This document shows, one piece after another, positions 47,802 through 55,711 of a DNA stretch of 64,000 nucleotides (position 1 is the first letter of the stretch; each line of letters begins with the position of its first letter). The DNA comes from Colwellia sp. C2M11 (GTDB lineage Bacteria; Pseudomonadota; Gammaproteobacteria; Enterobacterales; Alteromonadaceae). Both the position numbers and the translations under genes were made by a program. The notes below the pieces were generated by a model. It did not search any database and had not been told where the DNA came from. It saw nothing but the letters and a program-made list of their open reading frames with translations. The stretch spans positions 1-64,000 of the forward strand of contig NZ_JAHKQD010000037.1 in the NCBI RefSeq assembly GCF_018860915.1, given 5' to 3'.

Positions 47802-48320
47802 ATGTTTATGTGTCAATTTAAGTTTGTATTAATAGTTAGTCTTATTTGGAGTTTTTCACCTAATTTATTAGCAAAAAAGCATTGTGCTCCCTTATTAGAA
47901 AAGCTTCATCATGTGCAATCGTTACAACGTAATGGCTATTCAGTTCAAGAAGGAATAAGGTTACGAAAGCGTGAAGATGCAGCTAGAGAGCGTTGGTGGC
48001 AATGTGAAAAAGGTAGTCGTAAGAAAAAAACTAAGAAAATAAAGAAACCAACGAAGCACAAAAATAGTAATTTGAGTAAGGCGTTAAATAATGTCAATGG
48101 AGTGAAAAATAAAGACGTTAACGTAGTAACACCTTTTCAAAGTAGCGGGGCAATAGTGATAAAATCAAAATATCAAGGAGATAAACAGCAAGCATGGCTT
48201 AAATACTACCAGCAGCCAGAAGGCTGTATAAAGCCTACAAATTTATCTGTTTTTGCGGCCTGTATTGAAGATAAACAAGCGCAACGGGGGAATTTTGAGC
48301 AGCACTATAAAACTCAATAA
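47802..48320 (+). CDS. Secreted lysine-rich protein of unknown function
   Basis: I do not recognise a named family. It has 172 residues: a signal peptide (hydrophobic to LLAKK at ~25), then a compact Cys-containing segment (CAPLLEKLHHVQSLQRNGYS, EDAARERWWQCEKG) whose two Cys residues could pair. A strongly basic stretch follows (SRKKKTKKIKKPTKHK), then an Asn-rich linker and a C-terminal part with two more Cys (EGCIKPTN, AACIEDK). AAGGA lies at 47793-47797; ATG 47808 is an alternative start. It is divergent from ligE. A DNA-binding periplasmic role is possible from charge and neighbourhood only. Confidence 0.75.
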   Translation: MFMCQFKFVLIVSLIWSFSPNLLAKKHCAPLLEKLHHVQSLQRNGYSVQEGIRLRKREDAARERWWQCEKGSRKKKTKKIKKPTKHKNSNLSKALNNVNGVKNKDVNVVTPFQSSGAIVIKSKYQGDKQQAWLKYYQQPEGCIKPTNLSVFAACIEDKQAQRGNFEQHYKTQ

Positions 48321-48514
48321 CTTGATAAAAATATAATTACCACTCATCGGGAAGCTTGTTATTGTCGTCCGAATTTAATTTCGTGGTATATTCGGGGATA
48401 GAGTAAGCGAAAAAAAACCAAGTAAGCAGAACAAAGCCAAACGAGTTCAGAGCATTATAAACAAAATGATTACAGTCGTATCGGCTTTGGATTGTTGGTA
48501 ACTAATCGTGACTA

Positions 48515-49258
48515 TTAACTTTTATAGCAGTAGCTTTTTTTATTCTCGGTGTATTGAGCAACCATTTCATCAATACTTGTTTGACAATATTCACGTAAGC
48601 CACTTAGTAACATATGTTTTTTACCATGACCAACTACTTCACCTTCGCTGATCAAATCAAACTCTAACCAAGCATCGCCACGTTTTGCTTCAATAGTTAA
48701 ACTGGTTTGAGCAAGCTGTAACGAAAGGCTAGTAATATCGAGTCGGTTCAGGCTTATTTTCATGCATTGATACATAACCATTGGACGAGCGGGGTTAATC
48801 ATGACATTTTTTTCTGCCATTAATTTTACTAAAATATCAGGAAAAGTATCACCGGAAAAATCAACATAGGCTTTTGTTAATGCATTAATAAGTGATGGAC
48901 AGTGAGTTACCTCGCCACTAGCCTCAACCGTTAAATAGGTTTTACCTTGGTTATCAACGACATCAAAAAAATTATTTATTTCGTTAGGGAAAGTTAGTGC
49001 AATATTGTCATTTACCATTCCTGAAAAATTAAAGCTCATTTCTTTATGTAACCCTGCTTTCGCAATGATCACTGAAAATAATAAATCACCAGGAACGCAA
49101 AAACGTTTCGCATCAATATTATGCAGCGGATTAAAATCATCAGCTACTTGCTTAGCAAAGTCACTCGCTTGTTGGCGAGTAAAACTAATAATTTCATTAT
49201 CAATAGGACAGTATTCTTCAATAAACATAGCTTTTTTCGGTAGTTCTTTTTTAGACAT
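48515..49258 (-). CDS. DUF3581 family protein
   Basis: A 247-residue protein matching my recollection of DUF3581, found in Shewanella-like bacteria. Diagnostic segments are FTRQQASDFAKQVADDFNPL and DAKRFCVPGDLLFSVIIAK. The 'DFNPLH...D' followed by 'VPGDLLF' resembles the hydratase motif of MaoC-type hotdog proteins (D-x-N-P-x-H), so an acyl-group-binding fold is possible but unproven. ATG 49258 is chosen over GTG 49267. There is no signal peptide. It lies downstream of a GIY-YIG gene on the same strand. Confidence 0.82.
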   Translation of the reverse strand: MSKKELPKKAMFIEEYCPIDNEIISFTRQQASDFAKQVADDFNPLHNIDAKRFCVPGDLLFSVIIAKAGLHKEMSFNFSGMVNDNIALTFPNEINNFFDVVDNQGKTYLTVEASGEVTHCPSLINALTKAYVDFSGDTFPDILVKLMAEKNVMINPARPMVMYQCMKISLNRLDITSLSLQLAQTSLTIEAKRGDAWLEFDLISEGEVVGHGKKHMLLSGLREYCQTSIDEMVAQYTENKKSYCYKS

Positions 49259-49357
49259 GGTAATCACTTGATTTACAAAAAACGAGGCATTCTAACAGTA
49301 ATTAATAAGTTTTATCGAAAAAAAAGAAGGAATAATAACTAAGCAGACCTCTGTGAT

Positions 49358-49633
49358 TCATTTGATTGTATCAAGGTAAGTGCTAACTAATCGTTCCTTT
49401 TGGTCCTTGGTTAGCTTTTTAAGTTGATATTCTCGCTTACTTGCCGAGCTTTTATTTTCCGATTTTTCAATAAATACAAGTGTTACAGGACGTTTTGCCC
49501 TAGTATATTTAGCACCAAGCTTGGTATAATTATGTTCATGCAGACGACGCTCTATATCAGTCGTGATACCTGCATATAAGCTATTATCATTACAACGCAA
49601 GAAATATACAAACCAAGTTTGTGCTGTGCTCAT
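49358..49633 (-). CDS. GIY-YIG nuclease-like protein (YhbQ family)
   Basis: Single-domain GIY-YIG protein of 91 residues: WFVYFLRCNDNSLYAGITTD carries the motif as VYF...YAG, with Arg in DIERRLHEHN and the segment TRAKRPVTLVFIEKSENKSS typical of the UPF0213/YhbQ group. E. coli YhbQ shows nuclease activity in vitro; the physiological role is unclear. It is divergent from arfB with a 43-base gap. Confidence 0.9.
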   Translation of the reverse strand: MSTAQTWFVYFLRCNDNSLYAGITTDIERRLHEHNYTKLGAKYTRAKRPVTLVFIEKSENKSSASKREYQLKKLTKDQKERLVSTYLDTIK

Positions 49634-49676
49634 GAAAATTAATTATAAAATTGATATAAACCTATGGTAAATAAAA

Positions 49677-50090
49677 GTGTTAGAGATATCAAATAATGTA
49701 AGTTTAGCCGATTGGGAAATAGAATTAAGTGCTATTCGTTCAATGGGCAATGGTGGGCAACGAGTAAATAAAGTTGCTACTGCTATTCACTTACGTTTTG
49801 ATATTAATAGGTCATCATTACCTGCTGTTTATAAAGAACGGTTATTAGCGAGTAAAGATAGTCGTATTTCTAAAGATGGCGTGATTATTATTAAAGCTCA
49901 ATCTTTCCGCACACAAGAAATGAATAAAGAAGATGCGTTTAAGCGTTTAAAGGAATTAGTTACTGGTGCGATGATAGTACAAAAAAAACGACGCCCAACT
50001 AAACCCACAAAAGGCTCTGTTCAACGAAGGTTGACGACTAAAGCCAATAAAAAAACAGTTAAACAGACACGTCAAAAAGTTAAATTTTGA
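49677..50090 (+). CDS. arfB: Peptidyl-tRNA hydrolase ArfB (YaeJ), ribosome rescue
   Basis: Codon-independent release factor that frees ribosomes stalled at mRNA ends. It has 137 residues with the catalytic GGQ motif in SMGNGGQRVNKVATAIHLRF. The basic C-terminal tail (KKRRPTKPTKGS...VKQTRQKVKF) in this family threads into the empty mRNA channel. The start is GTG with no strong Shine-Dalgarno. Length matches E. coli YaeJ. Confidence 0.93.
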   Translation: MLEISNNVSLADWEIELSAIRSMGNGGQRVNKVATAIHLRFDINRSSLPAVYKERLLASKDSRISKDGVIIIKAQSFRTQEMNKEDAFKRLKELVTGAMIVQKKRRPTKPTKGSVQRRLTTKANKKTVKQTRQKVKF

Positions 50091-50154
50091 AGTCTCTTAC
50101 TATAAGAGCACTTTGATAAAAGTCCTGTATAAAAAATAATATAAGAGAGTAAAA

Positions 50155-51006
50155 ATGCCCATTTCAGCAATAGGTGCAGTGGAAAAGATGACTGCAAAAC
50201 TTGATAGTAATAATATTGTTCAATATAAGCTTCCTTTGGCAGCTATCGATGAGAATGGAGAGCAACAAAGTATTGCCTTGAATCCGCTTATTGGCAGAAA
50301 ATTAACGTTAGTTTTTCATAGTACAATAGCTTGTAAAAATTGTGGTACAACAACTAAAAAAAGTTACTCACAAGGTTTTTGTTATCCTTGTATGACCAAG
50401 CTTGCTCAATGTGATATGTGTATTATGAAACCTGAAACTTGTCATTACCATTTAGGGACTTGTCGAGAGCCAGAGTGGGCAGAGCAGCATTGTATGGTCG
50501 ATCATTATGTTTATTTATCAAATACCTCAGGTTTAAAAGTAGGTATTACACGTCATACACAAATACCAACGCGGTGGATTGATCAGGGGGCAACACAAGC
50601 ATTACCTCTGTTTAAAGTGAGAACACGTTTACAGTCAGGGCTTATTGAAACGGCATTATCTGAATTAGTCAGTGATAAAACTAATTGGCGTGCTATGCTC
50701 AAAGGTAGTAATGAACCGATTGACTTGAAAGCTCAGGCTAAAGTGTTAATACCACAGATAGCTGATCGCTTGTCTGAAATCAAACTTAAATATGGTGAAG
50801 ATGCTGTACAGTTATTAAATGAAGAGGTGGTAGATATTGTGTTCCCTGTTAGCCAGTACTTAACGAAAATTAGTTCTTTTAATTTTGACAAAACCTCAAC
50901 GGTATCAGGGATATTATTAGGTATTAAAGGGCAGTATCTAATCTTTGAAGAAGGCGTGATCAATATGCGTAAGTTTTCATCGTATCAAATAAGTGCTGAA
51001 TATTGA
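50155..51006 (+). CDS. DUF2797 family protein, cysteine-rich
   Basis: A 283-residue protein of the DUF2797 type. The N-terminal half has a cysteine cluster suited to zinc: CKNC...CYPC...CDMC and the following CHYH...C. It is followed by HYVYLSNTSGLKVGITRHTQ and RWIDQGATQA. That second part resembles a GIY-YIG core (YVYL...KVGIT), so a nuclease-like or nucleic-acid-binding fold is inferred. No function is established to my knowledge. It lies 64 bases after arfB on the same strand, possibly co-transcribed. Confidence 0.85.
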   Translation: MPISAIGAVEKMTAKLDSNNIVQYKLPLAAIDENGEQQSIALNPLIGRKLTLVFHSTIACKNCGTTTKKSYSQGFCYPCMTKLAQCDMCIMKPETCHYHLGTCREPEWAEQHCMVDHYVYLSNTSGLKVGITRHTQIPTRWIDQGATQALPLFKVRTRLQSGLIETALSELVSDKTNWRAMLKGSNEPIDLKAQAKVLIPQIADRLSEIKLKYGEDAVQLLNEEVVDIVFPVSQYLTKISSFNFDKTSTVSGILLGIKGQYLIFEEGVINMRKFSSYQISAEY

Positions 51007-51107
51007 TTTATTACTGATTTTTTGCAATATGTGTTAAATTCTAACTTAGACTTTATTTATAAAAAATAAATAAAACCATACAAATAAATTTGACTGGAAA
51101 AGCTTTT

Positions 51108-51953
51108 ATGACAGTTACTGAATATGTTAATCAAATGGATAAAATTTTTGTTTTGTCTGATTCATTTATTCGTATCAAAGAGTTAATTGATGATGAGTCT
51201 TCAACTATAGATGATATCAGTGATGTGATTATTATTGATCCTGCATTAACAGGAACAATTTTAAAACTTGCTAACAGTGCACTTTTTAATTATCCAGGAA
51301 AAATAGATACTATATCTAAAGCGGTGTTAGTTTTAGGGATAACTGAAGTTTATAATCTCGTGATAACACATTTTACAACAAAAGCATGTCAGTCTATGAG
51401 TAACGATGCCGCTTATTTAGATAACTTTTGGGAAGAAAGTATTGATTGTGCTTTACTCATTAAATTTCTAGGATGTAGTTTAAATATTCCTAATGGCGAA
51501 CGATTATTTATATTAGGTATGTTACATAATTTGGGAGAGTTGATTGTTAAGCGAATTTCCCCTGATAAAGTGCTGCAGTGCGAAAGTATTGATAGTGGTA
51601 AGTTACCATGGGATAACCAACGTGACATTTTAGGCTTTACTTATGGAGAGTGCGGGGCCGAACTGTTAAAACAGTGGCAGCTACCTTATAATATTGTTTC
51701 GCCTATTCGTAATCAAGACCAGGCAGACTTTAATCTGATTAATACTGAGACCCAATTACTTTATATTTCGAAACGAATTATGGTTCATCAAAAGTTATTG
51801 AAATTACATAACCAAAATGAAATTGTTAATGAATTAGACTTACCATCATTTGGTATCGATGATGATATGCTATGTATGGCACTTGGTTATTGTGATTTAG
51901 AACGTTTGAGTATTTTATCGGTGTTAAGCCCATCTTCAGTGACTATTTATTAA
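51108..51953 (+). CDS. HDOD-domain signalling protein (second paralogue)
   Basis: A single-HDOD protein of 281 residues, clearly related to the one at 42980. From ATG 51108 the two align from the first residue (MTVTEYVNQMDKIFVLSDSF against MNAYEYALQANGSFALPDAC), which, with GGAAAA upstream, is why I reject the longer TTG start at 51090. Shared segments include IIIDPALTGTILKLANSALF, FNYPGKIDTISKAVLVLG and RLFILGMLHNLGELIVKRIS. There is no output domain. Function unknown. Confidence 0.87.
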   Translation: MTVTEYVNQMDKIFVLSDSFIRIKELIDDESSTIDDISDVIIIDPALTGTILKLANSALFNYPGKIDTISKAVLVLGITEVYNLVITHFTTKACQSMSNDAAYLDNFWEESIDCALLIKFLGCSLNIPNGERLFILGMLHNLGELIVKRISPDKVLQCESIDSGKLPWDNQRDILGFTYGECGAELLKQWQLPYNIVSPIRNQDQADFNLINTETQLLYISKRIMVHQKLLKLHNQNEIVNELDLPSFGIDDDMLCMALGYCDLERLSILSVLSPSSVTIY

Positions 51954-52072
51954 AGGTAGTTGATAGGTTATATTACCCCGACGAAGTGCATGAACTTGTT
52001 GTATGTAGGAAAATAAATCAGAGTAAAGCTAATCTTTGCCATTAAAATATAGTTTATACAAACTTTAGGCAT

Positions 52073-52110
52073 AAAAAAAGCGAGTTATCTTTGAGATACT
52101 CGCTTTTTTT
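52073..52110. terminator. Bidirectional terminator between HDOD gene and csp
   Basis: Thirteen-base outer arms (52073-52085 and 52098-52110) plus a 4-base inner pairing form a hairpin with seven A on one side and seven T on the other. It can end both the plus-strand HDOD transcript and the minus-strand cold-shock transcript. Confidence 0.88.
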
Positions 52111-52129
52111 GTGACTTTAATTTAAAAAA

Positions 52130-52336
52130 TTAAAGTGCAACAATGTTCTCAGCTTGAGGGCCTTTTTGACCATCAGTAACTGTGAATTCAACTTTTTGAC
52201 CTTCAGCTAAAGTTTTGAAACCTTCGCCAACGATTGCGTTGAAGTGAGCGAAAACGTCAGGACCATTTTCTTGCTCGATGAAACCGAAACCTTTAGCTTC
52301 GTTAAACCATTTTACTGTACCAGTAGTTGTAGACAT
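52130..52336 (-). CDS. Cold-shock protein (CspA family)
   Basis: Single cold-shock domain of 68 residues: the RNP1-type [17 protein letters not shown] and the RNP2-type DVFAHFNAI motifs that bind single-stranded RNA/DNA and melt RNA structure. An AGGA site precedes the ATG. It has a consensus sigma-70 promoter about 210 bases upstream and thus a leader near 180 bases, as in regulated csp genes. Which Csp paralogue it is cannot be decided from length alone. Codon use is biased as in highly expressed genes. Confidence 0.96.
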   Translation of the reverse strand: MSTTTGTVKWFNEAKGFGFIEQENGPDVFAHFNAIVGEGFKTLAEGQKVEFTVTDGQKGPQAENIVAL

Positions 52337-52516
52337 AAGGATATCCTATTTGTTTATTTATGAGTAATTGAGCCTAATCAGCATGTATTATACAAAACTG
52401 AAAAAGCGGGTTTGCTAAAAAGTGTTGCTATTACTTATAAAACAGGACGAGAAATATCTATCAAGCAGAAATTTACAGCGAAATGGTGTACAAAAATATA
52501 AAACTAACTTCAAGCG
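52337..52516 (-). promoter_or_regulatory. Long 5' leader of the cold-shock gene
   Basis: About 180 untranslated bases lie between the inferred transcription start and the csp ATG. CspA-type leaders of this size are known to change structure with temperature. I infer a similar thermosensing role; no specific cold-box match is claimed. Confidence 0.5.
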
Positions 52517-52522
52517 ACCTTA

Positions 52523-52550
52523 ATTATAAAGCCGTAGCGATTCTTGTCAA
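52523..52550 (-). promoter_or_regulatory. Consensus sigma-70 promoter of the cold-shock gene
   Basis: Read on the minus strand: a perfect TTGACA (52550-52545), a 16-base spacer and a perfect TATAAT (52528-52523). The start site should fall near 52516. It is the best promoter match I found in the window. Confidence 0.8.
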
Positions 52551-53058
52551 TACTTATGTTGCAATACAGGGATAAGTATTGATCATTAATTGCCTGTTTA
52601 ATGATGATTTAATGTATACAGTGTAACAAAAGTGTTAATTTTCTGTGTTTTTATATATCATTTTTGTATATGTATGGTGACTTTTATTGCTTTTTAGTTT
52701 TAAAAAAATAACAATAATCAATTAGTGTACTTTGCTCTTTTATTTGTAATGTATTGTTTTTTATATTCATTGTTGCTCTATTAACGTGCGTTGTTTTACT
52801 AGGGATAGAGAAGGTGATAGTAGATTTTATAATGGATTAATTTTCATACCTTGTAAGTATTGAAACACTACATTATAAATAGGTAGTGATTAGTATTATT
52901 TGTACTGATTCATGCGGCACATGAAAAATTCAATGCGCTATACTATAAAAAAAATATAAAAAATATAAAAAATATAAAAAATATAAGAATTAGTACTCTA
53001 CTTTTGAGTTTAAAAGTAAGTAACTAATTTAAAAATAATAATTTTAGAAGGAAGTATC
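52551..53058. other. Non-coding region upstream of the TonB-dependent receptor gene
   Basis: About 500 AT-rich bases with no open frame of note. It contains an 8-base inverted repeat (52582-52589 and 52598-52605), a TGTATACA octamer near 52614, and the 9-base tandem repeat listed separately. It must hold the promoter and any operator of the receptor gene; no Fur-box-like match was evident by eye. Confidence 0.4.
52944..52986 (+). repeat. 9-bp AT tandem repeat before the TonB receptor gene
   Basis: Three exact copies of tataaaaaa (52955-52963, 52964-52972, 52973-52981) are flanked by a longer copy on the left (52944-52954) and a truncated one on the right. It ends 72 bases before the receptor start. 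A-tracts spaced near one helical turn would bend DNA. A slippage-prone length is also possible. Confidence 0.75.
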
Positions 53059-55620
53059 ATGTCAACAAAATTTAGAGCCACTACATTAGCTTTAGCTGTA
53101 GGTGTAGCATTAGGCACAGCACCCTCGTATGCAGCGGAAGAAGCTGAGTCAGTAAAAGAAGAAAAAGTAGAGCGTATTGCTGTTGTTGGTTCACGTGGCG
53201 CACCGCGATCTGTAAATGATTCACCCGTACCTATTGATATTATCGGTGGTGATGAATTAGCGAAAGGTGGTAATACAGATATGCTTGAATTATTGAAAGG
53301 AAGTGTTCCTTCTTTAAATGTTCATAGCAACCCTATCTCAGATGCAGCAAGTTTAGTAAAACCAGCTAACCTGCGCGGATTATCTTCAGACAGCACCTTA
53401 ATTTTAGTCAATGGTAAGCGTCGTCATCGTGCTTCTGTTATCGCTTTACTTGGTGGTGGCATAAATGATGGTGCCCAGGGGCCTGATATTTCAGTTATTC
53501 CTAGCTCTGCATTAAAGCAAGTGGAAGTTTTACGTGACGGTGCTGCGGCTCAATATGGTAGTGATGCTATCGCCGGCGTAATGAACTTTGTTTTAAAGGA
53601 TGACTCAGACGGTGGAAATTTAACGGTAAGAGCCGGCTCTTATTATGAAGGTGATGGTGATACGCTTGAAGTATCAGGTAACATTGGTATGGAGCTGACC
53701 AAAGATGGCTTCATTAATGCTAGTTTCCAATATAAAAATTCTGATGCTACAAGCCGAAGTGTGCAGCGTACAGATGCTGCTGCTTTTGATGCTGTTGGTG
53801 TTGAAGGTATAGAAGATCCTGCTCAGATTTGGGGATCGCCGAAAATTGAAGATGACTACACTATTTTTATCAATTCAGGTTTAGATTTAGGTGATAATAA
53901 AGAAGCTTACATGTTTGGTAACTTCTCTGAGCGTGATGTACGTGGCGGTTTTTACTATCGTAATCCTCATACTCGCGGTGGCGTCTATAGTAATGGCGAC
54001 ACTGATGAGGACGGAAATCCAAATTTATTAATTGCTGACTTGGATGGTATCGGTGTTGGTGGAAGCTGTAGCCCTGTCAACATAACGACAGATAATGTAT
54101 TAACTCAAGATGACTACATTAATAATGTAGTCAATGATGATAACTGTTTTAGTTTCAATGAAATGCTGCCGGGTGGTTTCACTCCAAACTTTGGCGGTAA
54201 CATTGTTGACACCTCATTAACTATGGGGACACGTGGTGAATTAGACAATGGCGTTATGTATGATGTGAGTGGCTCTGTTGGTATGAATGAGTCCAGCTAT
54301 GTCATTTATGATACGTTAAATGCTTCTTTGGGTCCTGAAACGGGGAGAGATTTTAGTCCGGGTAAGCATAGGCAATTAGAAAAAACATTTAATCTTGATT
54401 TTAATAAAGAGCTAGAACTTGATTCCATCAACTATTTAATGGTTGCGGCTGGGTATGAGTGGCATGCGGAATCTTTTGAAGTAACCGCTGGAGACGTAGA
54501 TTCATATATTGCAGGGCCATATACAGATCAAGGCTTCGGTATTGGTTCTAATGGTTTTCCTGGTTTTAAGCCGGAGTCTGCAGGTGTTTTTTCACGTCAA
54601 AACTATGCATTTTATGTTGATGTTGAAGCAGAAATCACAGAAGATTTATTGTTAGGTGCAGCACTTCGTTATGAGGATTATAGTAGTTTTGGTGATGATA
54701 CAAATTATAAGATCACCGCTCAATATAACGTAACTGAAGATTTTTCATTACGTGGCTCAATAAGTACGGGCTTCCGTGCCCCAACGGTTGGCCAAGCAAA
54801 CTATTCAAATGTACAAACATCGTTAGATGGCGGGGTATTATCGGATTCTGCATTACTACCTGCTACTAACCCTGTTGCACAACAATTAGGTGCTACTGAG
54901 TTAACACCAGAAGAATCTGAAAGTTATACTTTAGGTGCTGTTTGGAATATTGGAGAGGTATTTATTACACTTGACTATTACAACATTCAAGTTGAAGATC
55001 GTATATCTCAGTCGGATAAATATAGTCTAACGGAAGATGATAAAGCAGCATTAAAATTAGCGGGTGTAGCAAATGTAGATTCAATTCAACAAGTAAGTTT
55101 CTTTACTAATGATTTTGATACTACTACGCAAGGTATTGATTTAATAGCAAACTACTCGACAGCATTATTTGAGGGTGATTCAGTGTTTAGTTTCGCCTAT
55201 AACTATAATGAAACGGAAGTTGATAGTTATAGCGAAGTTACCGGAGACTTTAAAGTATCTCGTTTAGAAAATGATTTACCTAACCATAGAGCTACATTGA
55301 CCTGGTCACAAAGCTATGATGACTTTAGCTTCTTTGTACGTGGTAATTACTACGGTGAATATCAAGGTGTTCATGTAGATTACGATGCGACAATTGGTGA
55401 TGGTGATGCGGCTTTATTATTTGATGCTGAAGCAAGCTATTTTATAAATGACGCGTTTACTGTTTCTGTTGGTGCGCAAAACATCTTTGATGAACAAGCA
55501 ACTAAAATCAACCGTCAAGATGGTGGTGATGATAGAGCATGGGGTGGTGTTTATTATGAAACATCTCCTTTTGGATTCAATGGTGGTTACTATTATGTAA
55601 AAGCGACATATAACTTCTAA
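53059..55620 (+). CDS. TonB-dependent outer-membrane receptor
   Basis: Ligand-gated outer-membrane transporter energised by TonB. It has 853 residues: a signal peptide (cleavage near YAA-EEA, ~26) and a plug domain with VERIAVVGSR, LRGLSSDSTLILVNGKRRHR and VEVLRDGAAAQYGSDAIAGV. A 22-strand barrel ends in aromatic YYYVKATYNF, the usual outer-membrane terminal Phe. Substrate is not evident. The ribosome site AGAAGGAAG is strong. It is followed, past a terminator, by a TPR-sulfotransferase gene, a pairing I recall in other marine Gammaproteobacteria. Confidence 0.94.
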   Translation: MSTKFRATTLALAVGVALGTAPSYAAEEAESVKEEKVERIAVVGSRGAPRSVNDSPVPIDIIGGDELAKGGNTDMLELLKGSVPSLNVHSNPISDAASLVKPANLRGLSSDSTLILVNGKRRHRASVIALLGGGINDGAQGPDISVIPSSALKQVEVLRDGAAAQYGSDAIAGVMNFVLKDDSDGGNLTVRAGSYYEGDGDTLEVSGNIGMELTKDGFINASFQYKNSDATSRSVQRTDAAAFDAVGVEGIEDPAQIWGSPKIEDDYTIFINSGLDLGDNKEAYMFGNFSERDVRGGFYYRNPHTRGGVYSNGDTDEDGNPNLLIADLDGIGVGGSCSPVNITTDNVLTQDDYINNVVNDDNCFSFNEMLPGGFTPNFGGNIVDTSLTMGTRGELDNGVMYDVSGSVGMNESSYVIYDTLNASLGPETGRDFSPGKHRQLEKTFNLDFNKELELDSINYLMVAAGYEWHAESFEVTAGDVDSYIAGPYTDQGFGIGSNGFPGFKPESAGVFSRQNYAFYVDVEAEITEDLLLGAALRYEDYSSFGDDTNYKITAQYNVTEDFSLRGSISTGFRAPTVGQANYSNVQTSLDGGVLSDSALLPATNPVAQQLGATELTPEESESYTLGAVWNIGEVFITLDYYNIQVEDRISQSDKYSLTEDDKAALKLAGVANVDSIQQVSFFTNDFDTTTQGIDLIANYSTALFEGDSVFSFAYNYNETEVDSYSEVTGDFKVSRLENDLPNHRATLTWSQSYDDFSFFVRGNYYGEYQGVHVDYDATIGDGDAALLFDAEASYFINDAFTVSVGAQNIFDEQATKINRQDGGDDRAWGGVYYETSPFGFNGGYYYVKATYNF

Positions 55621-55650
55621 TGTCTTTACATTAAATGTTATCTGCCAAAG

Positions 55651-55674
55651 CCCCAGCAATTGCTGGGGTTTTTA
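55651..55674 (+). terminator. Intrinsic terminator after the TonB receptor gene
   Basis: GC-rich arms ccccagca (55651-55658) and tgctgggg (55661-55668) with a 2-base centre (a perfect 18-base palindrome), followed by a T-run. It lies 30 bases past the stop and 38 bases before the next gene, so the sulfotransferase gene is either read through at low level or has its own promoter. Confidence 0.88.
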
Positions 55675-55711
55675 TTAGCCTTAAGTTAATAAAGAGAATA
55701 AAGCACAAACT

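Noticed and set aside
48321..48514. Gene or structured RNA between the lysine-rich protein gene and DUF3581
   Set aside because: Only a 6-base inverted repeat (ccgaat/attcgg) and no ribosome site with a usable frame; nothing supports a feature.
52944..52986. CRISPR-like array
   Set aside because: The repeat unit is 9 bases, tandem and AT-only, with no spacers and no cas genes in the window.
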